Of a stretch of 52,660 nt of DNA, positions 42,914 to 52,288 are shown piece after piece. Made by a program: the position numbers and the translations under genes. Each line of letters starts with the position of its first letter. Within the stretch, counting starts at the first letter, position 1. This stretch comes from an uncultured Bacteroidota bacterium. GTDB taxonomy: Bacteria > Bacteroidota > Bacteroidia > B-17B0 > Aurantibacillaceae. The stretch spans positions 1 to 52,660 of the forward strand of contig CAILKE010000074.1 in the NCBI GenBank assembly GCA_903834765.1, read 5' to 3'. The notes under the pieces are model-generated. The model saw nothing but the letters and a program-made list of their open reading frames with translations. It ran no database searches and was not told the origin of the DNA.

Positions 42914-44362
42914 ATGGCACGCGTTAAAATTAAAGAAGTATTAAAAGGAGAATTAATTGATCAAACAATAAATGTAAAAGGTTGGGTACGTACCTTTCGT
43001 AACAATTCATTTATAGCCATTAATGATGGTTCATCTATTAATAATATACAAGCGGTTGTCAATTTTGAAACAACTAACGAAAGTATTTTAAAACGCATTA
43101 CGCCTGGCGCATGTGTTGGTGTTACCGGCAAATTAGTGGCTTCGCAAGGTAAAGGACAAAGTGTAGAAATTATCGTTAGTGATATTATTATCTACGGCGA
43201 TTCTGAAGCTGATGTGACTAAACCAAATTCTTATCCATTACAACCAAAAGCCCACTCATTAGAATATTTAAGAGAGATCGCTCATTTGCGTTTTCGTACT
43301 AATACCTTTGGAGCAATATTCAGAGTTCGTCATACCTTGGCTTATGCTATCCATTCTTTTTTCAATCAAAAAGGATTCGTGTATTTGCACACACCTATCA
43401 TTACTGCTAGTGATGCAGAAGGCGCAGGAGAAATGTTTCATGTAACAAATTTTGATATTAAAAATCCACCATTGACTGAAGCAGGAGATGTTGATTACAA
43501 ACAAGATTTTTTTGGTAAGGCTACAAATTTAACTGTATCTGGGCAGTTAGAAGGAGAGTTAGGGGCAATGGCATTTAGCGATGTGTATACTTTTGGTCCA
43601 ACGTTTAGAGCAGAAAATTCTAATACAGCTCGTCACTTAGCCGAATTTTGGATGATCGAACCTGAAATGGCTTTCTATGATTTGGCAGATAACATGGCTT
43701 TAGCAGAAGAAATGTTGAAGTATGTGATTAACTATGCTTTAGAAAAAAACAAAGAAGACATCGAATTTCTTTCTCAACGCTTGCTAGATGAGGAAAAACA
43801 AAAACCTCAAACAGAACGTAGCGAATTAAATTTATTAGAAAAATTAAATTTCTGTTTAAGTAATGAGTTTGCTAAAATTACTTACACCGAAGCCATTGAT
43901 ATTTTACGTGAATCTAATCACAATAAGAAAAAGAAATTCCAATACATCATTGATGGCTGGGGAGCTGATCTTCAAAGCGAACACGAGCGTTACCTAGTTG
44001 AAAAGCATTTTAAAAAACCAGTTATCTTAACAGATTATCCTAAAGACATCAAATCATTTTATATGCGTCAAAATGACGATGGCAAAACGGTTGCCGCTAT
44101 GGATATTTTATTTCCTGGCATTGGCGAAATCATTGGTGGCTCTCAACGTGAAGAACGTTTAGAGAAATTAGAAACACGTATGAACGATATGCATATTCCA
44201 ACGGAAGAAATGAGTTGGTATTTAGATACACGTCGTTTTGGCGCTTGTCCACATGCTGGATTTGGCTTAGGTTTTGAGCGATTGGTATTATTTGTAACGG
44301 GTATGACCAATATCCGCGATGTGATTCCTTTCCCAAGAACGCCTAATAATTGTGAGTTTTAG
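42914..44362 (+). CDS. asnS: Asparaginyl-tRNA synthetase
   Basis: A 482-residue class II aminoacyl-tRNA synthetase. An N-terminal OB-fold anticodon-binding domain (about 1-115, [19 protein letters not shown]) is followed by the catalytic domain. Motif 1 lies around [16 protein letters not shown], motif 2 in [20 protein letters not shown], and motif 3 in [12 protein letters not shown]. The order and the [12 protein letters not shown] segment identify AsnRS rather than AspRS. The promoter is weak (TATCTTCA at 42883-42890). Confidence 0.97.
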   Translation: MARVKIKEVLKGELIDQTINVKGWVRTFRNNSFIAINDGSSINNIQAVVNFETTNESILKRITPGACVGVTGKLVASQGKGQSVEIIVSDIIIYGDSEADVTKPNSYPLQPKAHSLEYLREIAHLRFRTNTFGAIFRVRHTLAYAIHSFFNQKGFVYLHTPIITASDAEGAGEMFHVTNFDIKNPPLTEAGDVDYKQDFFGKATNLTVSGQLEGELGAMAFSDVYTFGPTFRAENSNTARHLAEFWMIEPEMAFYDLADNMALAEEMLKYVINYALEKNKEDIEFLSQRLLDEEKQKPQTERSELNLLEKLNFCLSNEFAKITYTEAIDILRESNHNKKKKFQYIIDGWGADLQSEHERYLVEKHFKKPVILTDYPKDIKSFYMRQNDDGKTVAAMDILFPGIGEIIGGSQREERLEKLETRMNDMHIPTEEMSWYLDTRRFGACPHAGFGLGFERLVLFVTGMTNIRDVIPFPRTPNNCEF

Positions 44363-44376
44363 GATATTGATTTTGC

Positions 44377-44431
44377 CCCTAAACTAAAGGTATATCTACT
44401 ATTACTTAAATCTATTATACCATATTTAGGG
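44377..44431. other. Imperfect inverted repeat between asnS and feoA
   Basis: CCCTAAA...GGTATA (44377-44394) is mirrored by TATACC...TTTAGGG (44416-44431), with a bulge in each arm and a loop of about 21 bases. It may end the asnS transcript or be an operator for feoAB; no T run follows. Confidence 0.4.
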
Positions 44432-44475
44432 TATACGACAAATTTTAAATAAATACTATATTTAGTAGCTTATTT

Positions 44476-44730
44476 ATGACAACCCTTAACAACTTAAAGC
44501 TTGGGCAAAAAGCCACAATTATTGAATTTACCGATGAATTTTTGTCGCGTAAATTTATTGAAATGGGCTGTATACCTGGCGAAAAGGTGAAATTAGCAAA
44601 CATCGCTCCCTTTGGAGATCCCATTGCTATTGAGGTTGCTGGCTATTTGTTGAGTATGCGAAAACATGAAGCTTCTACTGTTGTAGTAAAAATAAATCCT
44701 GAAAATAATGTAGCCAATTGCGATGTCTAA
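44476..44730 (+). CDS. feoA: FeoA-family ferrous iron transport accessory protein
   Basis: An 84-residue SH3-like protein of the FeoA family. LKLGQKATIIEF, LSRKFIEMGCIPGEKVKL and PFGDPIAIEVAGYLLSMRKHEA, split as PFGDPIAIEVAG then YLLSMRKHEA, are characteristic. It assists the FeoB ferrous iron permease. Its stop codon overlaps the FeoB start by eight bases, so translation is probably coupled. Confidence 0.95.
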   Translation: MTTLNNLKLGQKATIIEFTDEFLSRKFIEMGCIPGEKVKLANIAPFGDPIAIEVAGYLLSMRKHEASTVVVKINPENNVANCDV

Positions 44731-46732
44731 AAACACTGACATATCTATTGCCTTATTAGGAAATCCAAATAGTGGGAAATCTACTCTGTTTAATTCGTTA
44801 ACGGGACTAAGCCAAAAAACAGGAAACTACCCAGGTGTAACGGTTGATAAAAGTATAGGTAATTATACGTTCGATCAAACAAAATATATAGTAACAGATT
44901 TACCAGGCACTTATAGTTTATTTCCAAAATCAATGGATGAGGAAGTAACTTGTAAAGCTGTCGTGAGTAAACTACATGACAAAATAGACGTAATTGTGAT
45001 CGTTGCAGATGCAACTAATCTTAAACGTCATCTCCTACTCGCAACGCAAATCATTGATTTGAAAAAACCAACAGTATTGGTTTTAAATATAATTGATGAA
45101 GCTCGTAAAAACAATATTACCATTTATACTGAAGAGCTTGAAAAATTATTAGGAATTCCTGTAGTGCCTGTCAATTCAAGAAACAAAGAAGGAATTCTCG
45201 AATTGAAATTAGCAATTACGAAAGCACGCATTTCAGATACGGTATTATATAATTTTCAATCTGTCAACAAAATACTTCCACAATTTAATTCATACGAAAG
45301 CTTAATTCAATCTCAGTTTGATACACATGCAAAACAAAAAGTGTCATTAAAAGAATTTGAACTGGAAGATAATATTTACCGTTTTTCTAAGCTTAATTAC
45401 ATCATCGCCAAGTGTGTTAAGCAACCCGAACAATTACTAAAAAGCACCACACAAAAACTGGATTCTTTTTTTACACATAAAATTTTTGGATTTGCTTTTT
45501 TCTTTATCATTCTTTTAATTATTTTTCAATTTATCTTTTTCATAGCGGAATACCCTATGACCTGGATTGAAGAGAGTTTCGCCTACCTCATGAATTTAAC
45601 GGCAACCTCCTTACCAAAAGGTCAATTAAATGATTTGTTTGTAAATGGTGTGTTAGCAGGCCTCAGCGGCATCATTGTTTTTGTACCTCAAATTGCGCTC
45701 TTATTTTTCTTTATTGCTATTCTCGAAGATACAGGCTATATGGCAAGGGCAAGTTTTATTTTAGATAAAGTAATGCGTCGGTTTGGCTTGAACGGAAAAT
45801 CGGTTATTCCCATGATAAGCTCTGTAGCCTGCGCTGTTCCATCCATTATGAGTGCTCGTACAATTAGTAATTGGAAAGATAGGATCATTACCATTTTAGT
45901 AACTCCATTAATTAGTTGTTCTGCGCGTTTACCAGTTTATACTTTATTGATTGGTATTATGTTTGCGGGAAGGGCTTCCATTGGGATTTTTAATTATCAG
46001 GGATTAGTATTAATGGGTTTGTATTTATTAGGATTCGCAGCAGCCTTAGCAGCAGCCATGGTTTTAAAGTATACTCTAAAAACAACAGAGCAAAGTTATT
46101 TCATCATGGAATTACCTGTTTACCGTAAACCGCAATGGCAAACGGTTGGGATTGTCGTTTTAAATAAAGTGAAAGTCTTTTTATTTGATGCAGGTAAAAT
46201 TATTTTAGCCATATCAATTGTTCTATGGTTTTTGACTAGTCATGCGCCTAATAGTGCTTTTGATAAAATAGAACAAAACGCTATTCAGAATGCGCACATA
46301 AGTCAAGGTGAAATAAACTCACAAAAACTGGAAGCATCTTACGCTGGAATTTTAGGAAAAAAAATGGAGCCTTTCATTAAACCTCTTGGCTTCGATTGGA
46401 AGATTGGCATATCCTTAATTACCTCCTTTGCAGCTCGCGAAGTATTTGTAGGAACAATGGCAACTATTTATAGTAGCGGAGATACAGACAACACAGAAAC
46501 GTTGAGAGAAAAATTAATTTCACAAAAAAATTATCAAACTAATTTGCCAATATATAACAGTGCTGTTTGCTGGTCGCTATTAGTATTTTATGTTTTTGCT
46601 ATGCAATGTATGAGTACGCTGGCTACAACGTATCGCGAAACAAAGCACTGGAAATGGCCAGCTATACAATTAGCCTTTATGAGCGGTTTAGCGTATTTAT
46701 CTTCTTTGTTAGTTTATCAGCTATTAAGTTGA
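44723..46732 (+). CDS. feoB: Ferrous iron transport protein B
   Basis: A 669-residue inner-membrane Fe(II) permease with an N-terminal GTPase. G1 is GNPNSGKST (13-21), G3 is DLPGTYSLF (about 59-67) and G4 is NIID (about 126). The membrane part starts at about 250 and contains the two Gate-type repeats, with VACAVPSIMSARTI and SCSARLPVYTLL. The length is shorter than E. coli FeoB (773) but usual for Bacteroidota. It ends one base from the convergent chaN-like gene. Iron-dependent control is expected, but no Fur box could be assigned with confidence. Confidence 0.96.
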   Translation: MSKNTDISIALLGNPNSGKSTLFNSLTGLSQKTGNYPGVTVDKSIGNYTFDQTKYIVTDLPGTYSLFPKSMDEEVTCKAVVSKLHDKIDVIVIVADATNLKRHLLLATQIIDLKKPTVLVLNIIDEARKNNITIYTEELEKLLGIPVVPVNSRNKEGILELKLAITKARISDTVLYNFQSVNKILPQFNSYESLIQSQFDTHAKQKVSLKEFELEDNIYRFSKLNYIIAKCVKQPEQLLKSTTQKLDSFFTHKIFGFAFFFIILLIIFQFIFFIAEYPMTWIEESFAYLMNLTATSLPKGQLNDLFVNGVLAGLSGIIVFVPQIALLFFFIAILEDTGYMARASFILDKVMRRFGLNGKSVIPMISSVACAVPSIMSARTISNWKDRIITILVTPLISCSARLPVYTLLIGIMFAGRASIGIFNYQGLVLMGLYLLGFAAALAAAMVLKYTLKTTEQSYFIMELPVYRKPQWQTVGIVVLNKVKVFLFDAGKIILAISIVLWFLTSHAPNSAFDKIEQNAIQNAHISQGEINSQKLEASYAGILGKKMEPFIKPLGFDWKIGISLITSFAAREVFVGTMATIYSSGDTDNTETLREKLISQKNYQTNLPIYNSAVCWSLLVFYVFAMQCMSTLATTYRETKHWKWPAIQLAFMSGLAYLSSLLVYQLLS

Positions 46733-46733
46733 A

Positions 46734-47600
46734 CTACTTATACGTTTTTGTCATCGATGATGGCGTACAAATAATAAAATCACCCGAGTCATTTGATTCA
46801 GCCTCTAATTGATTAATATCGTTTTGTTCGGTAGAAGAAATCACTAAGATTTTTAAATCCGGATTTTGTTGTTTCAAATACCATTCAATGCCTTGATGAT
46901 TGTTGCTGTGATACGCTCCGTTATAATGTATAAAGGTTTGTCCTTTTGACCAATTTTTTAAAATAAAATAAGCCATTGTTGCATCCTTTATCGCTTGTGA
47001 CTTTGGAAGATTTTCACCACCATGGCCTCCTGCATTTTCAAATATATCCTTATAACATTTTAAAGTACCATCATATTTATACGGCAAAGGCGCTATCCAT
47101 TTTTTAGCTTCTACATCTATGCTATCTAAAGCAACTACACCTCTAGAGTAAACTAAATTAGCATAACGACGCGGAATGTTAGCCGCCACAAATTTAAGTT
47201 TATTCGTTTTAGCAAAATCTAAAAGAGGTTTGTAATCAGTTCCGAAATTAGTCCAAAGCTTAACTTCATCTTTCAATGTTTTCTCGCTGAACTTTCCTGC
47301 AAGGTATTCGTTAAGTGCAATTTGATCATCAGCTTCAAACATCTCGGCTCCTAAGGTTAATTTTTCTTTTTTATCTGCAAACACATCTTGTGTCAATTCT
47401 TTTTGTAACCAATGACAAAGAGGATTGTCATGCAACTCGCCAAACAAAACAATATCCGCTTTTTTAGCTTCCACTAATAGTTGATTATAATCTGTCTTTT
47501 TTCCTTTACTGTCATATATAATATAAGCCTCTTTGTTCGAGTGTGTTTGAGCAAAGCCCATGTTAGCGAATATAGAAACGGTAATGATAATTTTTTTCAT
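46734..47600 (-). CDS. ChaN family haem-binding-like protein
   Basis: A 288-residue exported protein of the ChaN (DUF399) family. The signal peptide is MKKIIITVSIFANMGFAQ without a lipobox Cys. Family motifs are VLFGELHDNPLCHWLQ, TLGAEMFEADDQIAL, KLKFVAANIPRRY and IHYNGAYHSNNHQGIEWYL. In Campylobacter ChaN dimers bind haem; the His/Tyr ligands cannot be assigned here. It is convergent with feoB, giving an iron-linked neighbourhood. A 119-nt hairpin lies just upstream of its start. Confidence 0.9.
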   Translation of the reverse strand: MKKIIITVSIFANMGFAQTHSNKEAYIIYDSKGKKTDYNQLLVEAKKADIVLFGELHDNPLCHWLQKELTQDVFADKKEKLTLGAEMFEADDQIALNEYLAGKFSEKTLKDEVKLWTNFGTDYKPLLDFAKTNKLKFVAANIPRRYANLVYSRGVVALDSIDVEAKKWIAPLPYKYDGTLKCYKDIFENAGGHGGENLPKSQAIKDATMAYFILKNWSKGQTFIHYNGAYHSNNHQGIEWYLKQQNPDLKILVISSTEQNDINQLEAESNDSGDFIICTPSSMTKTYK

Positions 47601-47618
47601 GATGATTTAATTAAATGA

Positions 47619-47737
47619 ACACCTCTTATTAAATAGAATTTTTTAGGCGAACAAATTTTTAAAAGCGCAGTTTACATGGGTAAATGAGCATTTTAAAAAT
47701 GAAGTTCAACGACAAAAAGACATTTAATAAGAGGTGT
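47619..47737. repeat. 119-nt near-complete hairpin (MITE-like or structured RNA)
   Basis: Perfect 16-bp terminal inverted repeats (ACACCTCTTATTAAAT at 47619-47634 and its complement at 47722-47737) enclose further pairing: ATTTTTAAAA with TTTTAAAAAT, and TTTAC with GTAAA around an ATGG tip. Almost the whole element folds as one imperfect hairpin. It lies 19 nt upstream of the chaN start. No exact target-site duplication was found by eye. Confidence 0.65.
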
Positions 47738-47883
47738 CCTAATGTTGTTCAACTAAGTTAAGATAAAAAAGTATACGTTTATATAAAACAACAATTTATC
47801 TAAGCATAATATCTAATTACGTATGTTTTTCTGTAACTTTATTGTTTTAGTTATTCATACAAAATTTATTCACAATATATCAT

Positions 47884-48702
47884 ATGCTTCTTCAAACCAT
47901 TATAGCAGCCGTTTTAGCAGGCAAAGAAATTTTAGATGTTTACGACACAGCCTTTAATGTAGAATATAAGGAAGATAAATCGCCACTTACGTTAGCTGAT
48001 AAACGAGCCAGTGATAAAATCATTGATCAACTCAAATGTTTTGGAATACCTGTATTGAGTGAGGAAGGCATACATGAATTATTTGAAGTGAGGAAGCATT
48101 GGAAACAATTATGGATTGTAGATCCATTGGACGGAACTAAAGAATTTGTGAAGCGCAATGGTGAATTCACTGTAAACATAGCGCTTGTAGAAGATAACGC
48201 GCCAACACTTGGCGTGATATACTCGCCAGTATTACAAGATTTATATTTTGCCCAAAAAGGATTAGGAGCCTTTAAAATTGATAGATTAGATTTTGCCGCG
48301 CTTATCCCTATCATCGAATCATGCTCTTTAGATCAGTTGATATCATTTGCTAAAAAACTTCCCCTTGTTACAAACAGGAAAAATTATATAGTAGTTGCGA
48401 GTCGTTCGCACATGAGCACAGAAACACATCAACACATCGAACAATTAAAATTAAAACATGGCAATGTTGAAATTGTTAATACGGGAAGCAGTATTAAACT
48501 ATGCTTAGTGGCTGAAGGTGTGGCCGATGAATACCCTCGTTACGGACCAACTATGGAATGGGACATTGCTGCAGGACAAGCTATTTTACAAGAAGCAAAT
48601 TGTAGTGTCATAGATTTTGAGACAAATAAGTCCATGCGTTATAATCGCGAAAATTTATTGAACCATTGGTTTATCGCTAAAAGAAATTCAGCCACTAACT
48701 AA
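47884..48702 (+). CDS. cysQ: 3'(2'),5'-bisphosphate nucleotidase CysQ
   Basis: A 272-residue enzyme of the inositol-monophosphatase superfamily, which hydrolyses PAP to AMP in sulfur assimilation and nucleotide recycling. Metal-binding motifs are present: EDKSPLTLADKRAS, LSEEGI, WIVDPLDGTKEFVKRNGEFTVNIAL, split as WIVDPLDGTKEFVKRN then GEFTVNIAL, and GPTMEWDIAAGQAIL. VDPLDGTKEF is diagnostic for CysQ. It is a single gene with its ATG about 150 nt beyond the hairpin element. Confidence 0.94.
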   Translation: MLLQTIIAAVLAGKEILDVYDTAFNVEYKEDKSPLTLADKRASDKIIDQLKCFGIPVLSEEGIHELFEVRKHWKQLWIVDPLDGTKEFVKRNGEFTVNIALVEDNAPTLGVIYSPVLQDLYFAQKGLGAFKIDRLDFAALIPIIESCSLDQLISFAKKLPLVTNRKNYIVVASRSHMSTETHQHIEQLKLKHGNVEIVNTGSSIKLCLVAEGVADEYPRYGPTMEWDIAAGQAILQEANCSVIDFETNKSMRYNRENLLNHWFIAKRNSATN

Positions 48703-48858
48703 TAATTTTTTGTAATAAAACGTTAATTTCTTTTTGATCTAAATGCTACCGTAGCAAGGGAAAACTACACCTTATTTTATTTTAATGTTGAAATTATAAA
48801 TCATCCTTAGTGCATAGGCTAGTGATCGTTTAAAATTGCATCATCCCCCGTATTTACA

Positions 48859-50799
48859 TCATTCAAAAATAGCCCATCTAGAAGGGTTATAATCCATTTG
48901 TTTGAAATGAAAGCCTACCATTCGATAATGCGATGTCTTTTCTTTTTGAATAAAGGCAGACAATCCTAAATGTTGTTTTTTCCATTTTTCAAATTCTGAC
49001 CCCACAAAAAATTCTAAATAAACATGTTGAACTTTTTGAGTAGAATCGTAAAAATCTCGCAATAGAGTTGCTTTATAAAATGCGGCTTTATCTTTCCCGT
49101 TGCCTATGGTTAAGCAAAGTTGATCCTTTGCTAAATCACGCATAGAATCAACAACTAATGCCAAATCAGCAACCATGTATTGGCCATGTTTCAAATTAGA
49201 TTTTTGTAACGGTAAAGTAACATTAAACGGATAAGCATTGTCTCTTTTATTAAATGAAATATCTAAACTGTCTCCAAAATGCGTAAATGCCTTTTTATCG
49301 TTCACGTAAATTTCAATATCACTATTAAATATAGAAAGTGTATTAATAACAGAAACATCCACATTATAAGTTTTCAATTTAGAAAACACAGAAGTGTTTC
49401 TAAAATAATCTTCTTGATGAGACACAATGTAAGGGTATTGTTCTTTAATCAACAGCATCTGCTCCGGATTAACAGCGCCAACAACAAGATATGGTTGTTT
49501 TAATTTTTTTAAATACTGTTTCAATTTATAGTTGTTATTAATCAACGTATCTGATTTAGTGATATAATCAATTCGCGTGCGGTATTTTTTTTCATATAGA
49601 TAAACAAAAAATGGTTCGGCAACATACAACGAAGCAACTTTGTTTTTGCCAACTTGTTTTTGCATATCAAGGGTCGTTTTACATTGTGACTCGAAATCAT
49701 GTATATGAACTTTCGTAAAATAATGTTTTTTATGAAGTGTTTGAAAACTCATCAATCCCATTAATAACAAGCAAAACAACGCCACTTGTTTTTTAGATAA
49801 AAAAGAAACGAAAGAGCTAATAAATAAAATAAAACAAATGCCCGAAAACAATAAACAGGAATTTTGAAGAATGGGGTTTTTATACACTGAGTATAAATGA
49901 ATAACCGTATAGTTTAATACAAAGATCCAACCTAAAAATAATTGCTTTTTTGTAATAGGTGTTAATTTAAAAACAGAAGCGATAATAATAATTAAAAACA
50001 ATACCATATTAATAATGCCTGAAATACCGCATCCCAAAAGCGTTTTGATAAAGAAATAAATTTCATTACTGCGAGGTGGCGGTAACCAACCACCTACAGA
50101 AGTTCCTATGCCACCTACCGAAAATTGAGATAAGGTAATAGATAAGTGTGGTAGATATAATAGAACGGTAACAATACAAACTACACTATAAGATAAAAAC
50201 CGCTCTTTTTTGATGTAACATAAAGATAGCGTCACCACTGTAAACGCAAAGAAACAACTCAAATGATGATTATAGGAACATAATAAACCAAACACAACAA
50301 ACCAGATATAATGTTTTTTGTGCATTTGCTCTGTAAATAAAATATGAAAGACACTATACAAAAATAAAATAGAAAACAAAACGCCCGTAATATACATACG
50401 CGCATAGGAACTATACACTAAAAAGATAAATGAAAAAGACAGAACAGTGGCAGAAACCAAGCCTACATGTTCATTAAAAAATTCTTTACCTAAGCGATAT
50501 ATATACCAAACAGATAATACACCACAGATTAAAAAGGGTACTTTAATAGCAATTTCATTATAGCCAACTAATTTTACCCAAAGCCATAAAAACAATTGGA
50601 CTAAAGCGGGATGTGTATCTTGCTCCACACCAAATTTGAGTTCATCGCCAAAGGATTCATAAATAGTACGACTTAGCCCACTCAATTCATCATGACTAAA
50701 TTGATACGCTTGAATAGGAATAAAACGAAAGGCAATACCTACTCCTATAATAAGTAACAGCAAACCGTTTTCTTTTAAATATGTTAAAATTGATTTCAA
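48859..50799 (-). CDS. GT39/ArnT-like membrane glycosyltransferase
   Basis: A 646-residue protein with about eleven to twelve membrane helices in its first 420 residues and a soluble C-terminal domain of about 230. The first periplasmic loop has QFSHDELSGLSRT with the Asp-Glu pair, and QDTHPALVQLFLWLWVKL and NEIAIKVPFLICG follow, as in PMT_2/ArnT-type enzymes that use polyprenyl-phosphate sugars. The C-terminal domain is probably periplasmic and beta-rich; I do not recognise it. The substrate is unknown. A tRNA-Leu gene lies just beyond its start on the other strand. Confidence 0.85.
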   Translation of the reverse strand: MKSILTYLKENGLLLLIIGVGIAFRFIPIQAYQFSHDELSGLSRTIYESFGDELKFGVEQDTHPALVQLFLWLWVKLVGYNEIAIKVPFLICGVLSVWYIYRLGKEFFNEHVGLVSATVLSFSFIFLVYSSYARMYITGVLFSILFLYSVFHILFTEQMHKKHYIWFVVFGLLCSYNHHLSCFFAFTVVTLSLCYIKKERFLSYSVVCIVTVLLYLPHLSITLSQFSVGGIGTSVGGWLPPPRSNEIYFFIKTLLGCGISGIINMVLFLIIIIASVFKLTPITKKQLFLGWIFVLNYTVIHLYSVYKNPILQNSCLLFSGICFILFISSFVSFLSKKQVALFCLLLMGLMSFQTLHKKHYFTKVHIHDFESQCKTTLDMQKQVGKNKVASLYVAEPFFVYLYEKKYRTRIDYITKSDTLINNNYKLKQYLKKLKQPYLVVGAVNPEQMLLIKEQYPYIVSHQEDYFRNTSVFSKLKTYNVDVSVINTLSIFNSDIEIYVNDKKAFTHFGDSLDISFNKRDNAYPFNVTLPLQKSNLKHGQYMVADLALVVDSMRDLAKDQLCLTIGNGKDKAAFYKATLLRDFYDSTQKVQHVYLEFFVGSEFEKWKKQHLGLSAFIQKEKTSHYRMVGFHFKQMDYNPSRWAIFE

Positions 50800-50848
50800 T
50801 TTATGAGCTCTAATCTAAAAAAAAATTAGCATTTTTACACTATTGTTT

Positions 50849-50929
50849 GCCCAGGTGTTGGAATGGTATACAAGTGCGCTTGAGGTGCGTATGTCGCAAG
50901 ACGTGGGAGTTCGAGTCTCCTCCTGGGTA
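50849..50929 (+). tRNA. tRNA-Leu (GAG anticodon)
   Basis: An 81-nt class II tRNA. The acceptor stem GCCCAGG pairs with CCTGGGT (with one G-U pair) before discriminator A at 50929. The anticodon stem TGCGC/GCGTA closes the loop TTGAGGT with anticodon GAG. A long variable arm (around ATGTCGCAAGACGT) and the T loop TTCGAGT are typical of tRNA-Leu. CCA is not encoded. It is followed by a T-rich tract. Confidence 0.92.
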
Positions 50930-50961
50930 CTTTTTATTTTTACAGTAAACGTTTTGTTTGT

Positions 50962-51759
50962 TTGAACACTCCCTTAAACATAGTTATGATTGGCGCAGGC
51001 AATATAGCCCATCACGTGACACATTCATTTGAGCCTAACAAAACATTAAACATCCTACAAATTTTTAATCACCGGAAAACTGCTAAAGCAAAAACCTTAG
51101 CTAGCACCAATCATTGCGCATTTGTTGCAGATTATGCTAAAATAAATACAAAGGCCGACATCTATTTCATTTGTGTGAAAGACGATGCTATACCAGAGGT
51201 TGTTAAACAATTAATTCCATTAAAGTTGAAAGGCTTGGTTGTGCATACTTCCGGCAGTATAGAACTAAACGTGTTAAAACAAGCATCTCCTCATATTGGT
51301 GTATATTACCCGCTGCAATCCTTTTCGTATGCAGATACCATCGATTGGAAACACACGCCTATATTAATTGAAGCCAATTCAAAAAAATCACTAAGTCTAT
51401 TAAAATCAATAGCATCAAATGTTTCAGATACTGTGAAAAATACTAACTCTGAAAAACGTTTGCAATTTCATTTAGCAGCAGTGTTTGCTTCTAACTTTAC
51501 AAATGCCTTATACGATAGTGCTTTTAGAATCATTGAAAAAAACTTATCGAAAAAAGACACACAGTTATTATTGCCATTGATGTCGCAAGCTTTTGGTAAA
51601 TTAAAACACTTGTCGCCAAAACAATCACAAACAGGGCCAGCCATGCGACATGATAAGGTAGTTATGAAAAAACATTTAGAATTATTAAAATCGGATAAAC
51701 AATTAACTGCTGTATACAAACTATTATCGGAGTTAATCGTTTCACATCAAACAAACTAA
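50962..51759 (+). CDS. Rossmann-fold / DUF2520 domain protein
   Basis: A 265-residue putative NADP-dependent oxidoreductase. The N-terminal Rossmann fold has VMIGAGNIAHHV (about 8-19), then FICVKDDAIPEVV and VVHTSGS. The C-terminal helical DUF2520 part has GVYYPLQSFSYAD, HLAAVFASNFTNALY and QTGPAMRHD. The reaction is unknown. The start is a TTG at 50962; using the ATG at 50986 would remove the first beta-strand before GAGN. KdsC starts two bases after its stop codon, so the two are co-transcribed. Confidence 0.9.
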   Translation: MNTPLNIVMIGAGNIAHHVTHSFEPNKTLNILQIFNHRKTAKAKTLASTNHCAFVADYAKINTKADIYFICVKDDAIPEVVKQLIPLKLKGLVVHTSGSIELNVLKQASPHIGVYYPLQSFSYADTIDWKHTPILIEANSKKSLSLLKSIASNVSDTVKNTNSEKRLQFHLAAVFASNFTNALYDSAFRIIEKNLSKKDTQLLLPLMSQAFGKLKHLSPKQSQTGPAMRHDKVVMKKHLELLKSDKQLTAVYKLLSELIVSHQTN

Positions 51760-51760
51760 C

Positions 51761-52273
51761 ATGCAAAATTTTAAAGAAAAATTAAATCATATTAAAACAT
51801 TTTTATTTGATGTAGACGGCGTGCTAACAAATGGTTCTGTGTTAGTGATGGAGAATGGCGAACTCGTTCGTAATTTAAATTCTAAAGATGGTTATGCCTT
51901 ACAATTAGCTATTAAAAAAGGTTATCGCATCGCTATTATTACTGGTGGTAACAGTCAAGCTGTTAAACAAGCACTAATGAGCTTAGGGATTGATGACATC
52001 TTTTTAGCTCAGAGTGATAAATTACAATGTTATAAAGATTATATCTACGAGAATCAATTGAACGAAGAAGAGATTGTATATATGGGCGATGATTTACCTG
52101 ATTATGAAGTTATGAAACGTGTAGGAATCGCAGCTTGTCCAAATAATGCAGCTCACGAAATTAAACAAATCAGTATATATATCTCCAACAGAAATGGCGG
52201 AGAAACTTGCGCTCGAGACATCATCGAACAAGTGATGCGTTGCCAAGGCACTTGGGAAATTACTGGTTGGTAA
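51761..52273 (+). CDS. kdsC: KdsC-like HAD phosphatase (KDO 8-phosphate phosphatase)
   Basis: A 170-residue HAD phosphatase of the KdsC type, which has no cap domain and works as a tetramer. Catalytic Asp17 and Asp19 lie in FLFDVDGVLTNG, the Thr motif in AIITGGNSQAV, and the last acidic motif in YMGDDLPDYEVM. It removes phosphate from 3-deoxy-D-manno-octulosonate 8-phosphate for lipopolysaccharide. It is directly downstream of the DUF2520 gene, a pairing common in Bacteroidota. Confidence 0.94.
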   Translation: MQNFKEKLNHIKTFLFDVDGVLTNGSVLVMENGELVRNLNSKDGYALQLAIKKGYRIAIITGGNSQAVKQALMSLGIDDIFLAQSDKLQCYKDYIYENQLNEEEIVYMGDDLPDYEVMKRVGIAACPNNAAHEIKQISIYISNRNGGETCARDIIEQVMRCQGTWEITGW

Positions 52274-52288
52274 GTAGTTTTATTCTTT

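Noticed and set aside
44377-44431. Iron or other riboswitch before feoA
   Set aside because: Only a bulged inverted repeat is visible; no known riboswitch core could be matched by eye.
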